Below are positions 6,714-9,513 of a DNA stretch of 9,513 nt, in pieces; position 1 is the first letter of the stretch, and each line of letters starts with the position of its first letter. The notes below the pieces were generated by a model. It searched no databases. It was not told where the DNA came from and saw only the letters and a program-made list of their open reading frames with translations. Where the stretch lies: NCBI GenBank assembly GCA_013153455.1, contig JAADEK010000086.1, positions 1 to 9,513 on the forward strand. The letters are read 5' to 3'. Source of the stretch: Aquificota bacterium. GTDB lineage: Bacteria; Aquificota; Aquificia; Aquificales; Aquificaceae. The position numbers and the translations under genes were made by a program.

Positions 6714-7942
6714 GGTTTTTTGTAGTTTCACGCGAAAGCGTTCCGGAATCTTTAATCTCACAGATAAAAAAGCTCACCGATGAGGTCGTCCTTATAACAC
6801 AAAACATCACCGATATGGAGCTTTGGAGAAAGCTCTCTCCCTCAAGTAAAGACGTCGTAATCTTGCTCCTCCCGAAGGACGACGCTCTCGTTATCTCTTC
6901 CTTCCTCAGGAAGGTTCTCGGTTTTGGGGGTATAATCCTCGCACTCCTCGGGAGGGAGCTTCCGGAGAGGTCTCTTTCCGAGCTCGGTGTTCACACCCTG
7001 AGCGTTCCCTCAATACTTTTGTCGGTTCTCAGGTCCCTCGTGAGAGGGAAAGGTCTCGTAAGATACCCCGTCGGGATAGGGCTCGGGAAGGGTGAGCTCG
7101 CGGAGGTTCTCATCACAGAAAGCTCGCCCGCGGTGGGACTCAGACTCAAAGACCTAAGACAGAGGGGTGTGAGGGTTTGTCTCGTATACAGGGGAGAGAG
7201 GGTTATATTACCTAAATCCTCCCTGCGGATAGAGGTCTCTGACAGACTGCTCGTCGCAGGTCTTCCGGGGGCGGTTGAGCTGTTTGTGAAAACAACGACC
7301 GAGGGTGAGCCTAACTTCCCACTTGAGTGGGGGAGCGTCGGGATTTACTGCGAAGTTAAAGAAAGAGCGGATGAGTTTAACTACGTCAAGGAAACACTGA
7401 AGGTGAAAGAGTGGAGGGAGAACTGCTCGGGGGATGAGGACGTAGGGATAGCGGTTTTCGGGAAAAAGAGGGAAGGTCTTTTCGGGAACGATTACCTGAA
7501 GCGAGCCTTCAGGGAGGGCTACTTTCCCTCGCTTTTCTTACAGGGGACACACCCATACAGGGACGTTTTGCTGTCCGCAAACACGGACGTCCTCTTTTCC
7601 GTCCTCCCCGACGCCATAGACTTCTCAAGAACCGTCCGAGCGCGCCTTCACATACTCCTCGTCAAAAAACCCCAACCGATGGAGGACGAGGAGGAGAGAA
7701 AGCTCTCGGAGGAGCTCCTCGCTTTTGTCAAACGGGCGAAGAAGACCGGAACACCGGACGTTTCCCTGATAATAAGGGAGGGAAACCCCGTAAGGGAAAC
7801 GATAAGGACCGCAAAGGAGGGCTTTAACCTGCTCATAGTCGGATACACGCTCGGGAAAACCGGCTCTTTCCTCTTCCCATACGCTCCTTATCTCATCGCA
7901 CGCGCCTCTCCCCTCAGCCTTCTCCTGATTCCTTCCGTTTAG
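6710..7942 (+). CDS. RCK/TrkA_C-domain protein with Usp-like C-terminal domain, probable antiporter regulator
   Basis: A 410-residue cytoplasmic protein with no membrane segments long enough for insertion. Residues about 1-110 look like a Rossmann-type RCK_N half with alternating strands (FFVVS, EVVLIT, DVVILLLP, GIILALLG), but the nucleotide-binding GxGxxG is absent. Residues about 118-195 match a TrkA_C/RCK_C domain: ELAEVLITESSPAVGLRLKD, then VRVCLVYRGERVILP and the DRLLVAG ending. Residues about 203-300 are unassigned. Residues about 305-410 resemble a universal stress protein: LHILLVKKP, DVSLIIREGNPVRETI, NLLIVGYTLGKTGS and a final SPLSLLLIPS, with a degenerate ATP-binding glycine pattern. 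The GTG start overlaps the upstream stop (GTGA). An antiporter gene follows 9 bases downstream, so this is probably its detached regulatory subunit, comparable in role to RCK domains fused to KefB/KefC-type proteins. The ligand is unknown. Confidence 0.85.
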   Translation: MRFFVVSRESVPESLISQIKKLTDEVVLITQNITDMELWRKLSPSSKDVVILLLPKDDALVISSFLRKVLGFGGIILALLGRELPERSLSELGVHTLSVPSILLSVLRSLVRGKGLVRYPVGIGLGKGELAEVLITESSPAVGLRLKDLRQRGVRVCLVYRGERVILPKSSLRIEVSDRLLVAGLPGAVELFVKTTTEGEPNFPLEWGSVGIYCEVKERADEFNYVKETLKVKEWRENCSGDEDVGIAVFGKKREGLFGNDYLKRAFREGYFPSLFLQGTHPYRDVLLSANTDVLFSVLPDAIDFSRTVRARLHILLVKKPQPMEDEEERKLSEELLAFVKRAKKTGTPDVSLIIREGNPVRETIRTAKEGFNLLIVGYTLGKTGSFLFPYAPYLIARASPLSLLLIPSV

Positions 7943-7946
7943 GAGG
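7941..7946 (+). promoter_or_regulatory. Shine-Dalgarno fixing the antiporter GTG start
   Basis: AGGAGG overlaps the stop codon of the upstream RCK gene and ends 5 bases before the GTG at 7952. It is the strongest ribosome-binding site in the right-hand block, and it decides for the GTG over later in-frame starts. Confidence 0.75.
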
Positions 7947-7951
7947 CTCGC

Positions 7952-9085
7952 GTGGAAAAGGAAATACTTATATTTTCCCTCTTCGGGTTTGCGCTCCTTT
8001 CTCCCCTAATCGCGAGGGCGCTCAGGATGCCCGTTCCCGTGGGTGAGCTTATGCTCGGGCTTTCCTTGGGAGCGCTTATACGGGGGGAGCTACCCCTCGG
8101 GGTTGCGCTCCTTGCGCACCTCGGGTTTTTACTCCTGATGTTCATGGCGGGGCTTGAGGTTAACTTTGACCTCCTCAGGAAAACGCCTCCCCGCGCCTTG
8201 TTCGTTTTCCTAACCTACAGCGCGAGCATACCCCCCGCGGGTATACTCCTTTCTTTCCTCTTGGGCTTTTCGCCCGTAGTCGGTCTCCTGCTTTCGCTCA
8301 TATCCGTCGGTCTTCTCCTCGCGGTCTTGAGAGACCTCCCCTTAGGTGAGACGTTCAAGCAGAGGGTTCTCGTCATAGGCGCGGTCGGGGAGGCGCTGAG
8401 CCTTTTTATACTTTCCTTCCTTCACGCTTTTCATCATATAGAAGGACGCCCTTCGGGCGTAATTAACGAATTTTTAAAGATTACTTTATTCTTTTTCGCG
8501 TTTTTTACCGTCTTTTGGGCTGTTAGGCTCGTCCTTTGGTGGTTTCCGGAGCTTGTGAGGGTCTTCGCGGGTGAGGACAAGAACGCGCTCAACATAAGGC
8601 TCAGCCTATTTTTAGCCTTCGGGGGCGCGCTCAGCGCAAAGAGCGCGGGGATAGAGGACGCGCTCGGGTCGTTTCTTGCGGGAATCGTCGTCGCGTATTT
8701 TGTGAGAAAGAAAGAAAGCCTTGAAGAAGCCCTCTCCGCGGTGGGATACGGGTTCTTGGTTCCGCTCTTTTTCCTGAAAACGGGTATGGAACTCCCGGTC
8801 GGGACACTCCGTTCTTTTGTAATCCTTGACGTTCTCGCGCTTTCACTTATCGTCTTTCTTGCGCGATTCTTGCCCTCTCTTTTGCTCCTTCCCGCGGGTT
8901 TTTCCCTAAAGGAGTGCGCACAGCTCTCGCTCCTGCTCTCTTTTCCCTTCACGCTTCAGGTCGTCGGCACGGAGCTTGCTCACCTTTCGGGTCTCATCAC
9001 GGAGCAAGAAGCCCTCAGGCTTTACCTGAGCGCAATCTTTTGCTCACTATTCTTCCCTTGGTTGGGTAAGGTTTTGGGGAGGTAA
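7952..9085 (+). CDS. CPA2-family cation/proton antiporter
   Basis: A 377-residue integral membrane protein with about 12-13 hydrophobic segments. That is the membrane-domain length of NapA/KefB-type monovalent cation/proton antiporters. CPA2 landmarks are VPVGELMLGLSLGALIRG (about 28-45), LGFLLLMFMAGLEVNFDLL (about 57-75), DALGSFLAGIVVAYFVRKK (about 236-254) and VPLFFLKTGMEL (about 270-281). K276 in the last motif may match the helix-10 lysine of electrogenic antiporters. In the helix-5 position, where NapA-like proteins have Asp-Asp and others Asn-Asp or Gln-Asp, this protein reads VIGAVGEALSL with Gly146-Glu147. There is no cytoplasmic RCK domain after the membrane part; that role probably belongs to the preceding gene. 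It likely exchanges Na+ or K+ for H+; which ion cannot be told from sequence. It uses a GTG start with a strong Shine-Dalgarno. Confidence 0.9.
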   Translation: MEKEILIFSLFGFALLSPLIARALRMPVPVGELMLGLSLGALIRGELPLGVALLAHLGFLLLMFMAGLEVNFDLLRKTPPRALFVFLTYSASIPPAGILLSFLLGFSPVVGLLLSLISVGLLLAVLRDLPLGETFKQRVLVIGAVGEALSLFILSFLHAFHHIEGRPSGVINEFLKITLFFFAFFTVFWAVRLVLWWFPELVRVFAGEDKNALNIRLSLFLAFGGALSAKSAGIEDALGSFLAGIVVAYFVRKKESLEEALSAVGYGFLVPLFFLKTGMELPVGTLRSFVILDVLALSLIVFLARFLPSLLLLPAGFSLKECAQLSLLLSFPFTLQVVGTELAHLSGLITEQEALRLYLSAIFCSLFFPWLGKVLGR

Positions 9086-9093
9086 TCCGCATA

Positions 9094-9486
9094 CTATTCA
9101 AGTATCTTTATCTTCGGTTTTTTCTTTTTACTCAAAACCTTAAAACTACTGTCCGTTGTATAAAATACGCTCACATCATCAACGCATGCGTAAATTAAAG
9201 AATCCATGGCGGGCAGTCCTGTTCCGTAGCTTACAGAAGCTCCCCTCTCCGCAATGGCTATATCCACCGGCACAACATCGCAGTTAAGGGTTATCGCCTC
9301 TTTCACGTCATTCCAAAGCTCGGATTTTCCGAGTTTTAAGAGTATTCTTTTGAGTTCAAAGAGGACGAGCGAGGAAGTTTTAGCTTTCAGCTGCCCCTCA
9401 ATCACCCTTTCCCATACATCGTTAGCTTCCTCGTGACCTTCCAGAAGTTTCAGGAAGAATCCCGTATCAAGTCCTACAAATTCCAC
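9094..9486 (-). CDS. PIN-domain ribonuclease, VapC-like toxin
   Basis: A 130-residue PIN-domain protein with the four expected acidic positions: D7 in GLDTGFF, E44 in LFELKR, D95 in PAMDSLIYA and D112 in YTTDSSF. PIN proteins of this size are usually VapC toxins that cut RNA and are held in check by a VapB antitoxin encoded just upstream. The start is GTG at 9486, placed so that the first catalytic Asp falls at residue 7 as in relatives; GAGG (9500-9497) lies 10 bases before it. The Lys-rich end (KKKKPKIK) gives a T-rich run on the + strand. By hand count 9121-9480 is about 44% G+C, against roughly 48-63% in three sampled 60-base lines of the adjacent antiporter, consistent with later acquisition. 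It ends 8 bases from the convergent antiporter gene with no clear terminator between. Confidence 0.85.
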   Translation of the reverse strand: MEFVGLDTGFFLKLLEGHEEANDVWERVIEGQLKAKTSSLVLFELKRILLKLGKSELWNDVKEAITLNCDVVPVDIAIAERGASVSYGTGLPAMDSLIYACVDDVSVFYTTDSSFKVLSKKKKPKIKILE

Positions 9487-9513
9487 GGGCTGTTTTCCTC
9501 TTTTCTCATACCT
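9474..9513 (-). CDS. Possible C-terminal end of an antitoxin gene (partial)
   Basis: Reading leftward on the - strand from the window edge, a frame offset from the PIN gene encodes GMRKEENSPWNL and stops at TAG (9476-9474), overlapping the PIN start by 13 bases. Such overlap is typical of vapBC pairs, where the antitoxin gene comes first. Only 12 codons are visible and there is no recognisable antitoxin motif, so this may equally be a chance open stretch. Confidence 0.2.
   Translation of the reverse strand, partial: GMRKEENSPWNL

Noticed and set aside
8446..8480. Hairpin ACGCCC-TTC-GGGCGT followed by an A/T-rich stretch, resembling an intrinsic terminator.
   Set aside because: It lies inside the antiporter coding sequence, and the T-run does not follow the stem directly (AATTAACG intervenes). 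It encodes a normal loop between membrane helices.
8434..8952. Long open frame on the - strand opposite the antiporter (172 codons).
   Set aside because: Ser/Arg/Lys-rich low-complexity translation typical of an antisense shadow of a hydrophobic gene; no start signal or family features.
9091..9131. Weak inverted repeat ATACT/AGTAT plus a T-rich run as a terminator for the antiporter unit.
   Set aside because: The stem is only 5 bp and A/T-rich, and the T-run begins well after it and is explained by Lys codons at the end of the PIN gene.
1..9513. CRISPR arrays, tRNA or rRNA genes, insertion sequences, riboswitches.
   Set aside because: No spaced direct repeats, cloverleaf-like segments, transposase frames or long leader regions are visible; coding sequence fills nearly the whole window.

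Overview
The window reads as a piece of a chromosome from a thermophilic member of the Aquificaceae (phylum Aquificota). The evidence is protein composition (very rich in Glu, Lys and Arg, with AGG/AGA arginine and ATA isoleucine codons throughout), extreme gene packing (start/stop overlaps, almost no intergenic DNA), and strong resemblance of the phosphoglycolate phosphatase to the remembered Aquifex aeolicus Gph sequence. This placement is inference from memory, not a search result. No RNA genes, IS elements, CRISPR arrays or long intergenic regions are visible; the largest gap between genes is 17 bases.

Left block (1-5150, + strand): the 3' part of secA (preprotein translocase ATPase; its 5' end lies outside the window), then pmbA/tldE (TldD/PmbA peptidase-maturation family), an unrecognised two-helix membrane protein, a protein with two tandem degenerate receiver domains plus a helical tail, and rsmH (16S rRNA methyltransferase). 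pmbA to rsmH look like one tightly packed transcription unit. The membrane protein and the pseudo-receiver protein are the least explained genes here and sit side by side.

Middle block (5145-6271, - strand): a lipoprotein thioredoxin and gph, overlapping by 10 bases. gph converges on rsmH and the two genes overlap by 6 bases. The lipoprotein gene diverges from the next block across a 17-base gap whose sequence carries a -10-like hexamer on each strand, only 7-8 bases from each start codon.

Right block (6289-9085, + strand): a four-gene unit with ATGA and GTGA overlaps. It contains a small orphan protein (68 aa), a DUF167/YggU protein, a cytoplasmic RCK/TrkA_C-type protein with a Usp-like tail, and a CPA2-family cation/proton antiporter. 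The last two look like a separately encoded regulator and its transporter. The antiporter has a Gly-Glu pair where many relatives carry Asp-Asp or Asn-Asp in helix 5.

Right edge (9094-9513, - strand): a VapC-like PIN-domain ribonuclease gene of visibly lower G+C. The end of another reading frame overlaps its start and could be its antitoxin, but only 12 codons are visible.

No clearly new defence or mobile system is visible. The best candidates for undescribed biology are the membrane protein/pseudo-receiver pair, the RCK-Usp-regulated antiporter with its Gly-Glu site, and the compact overlapping divergent promoter.
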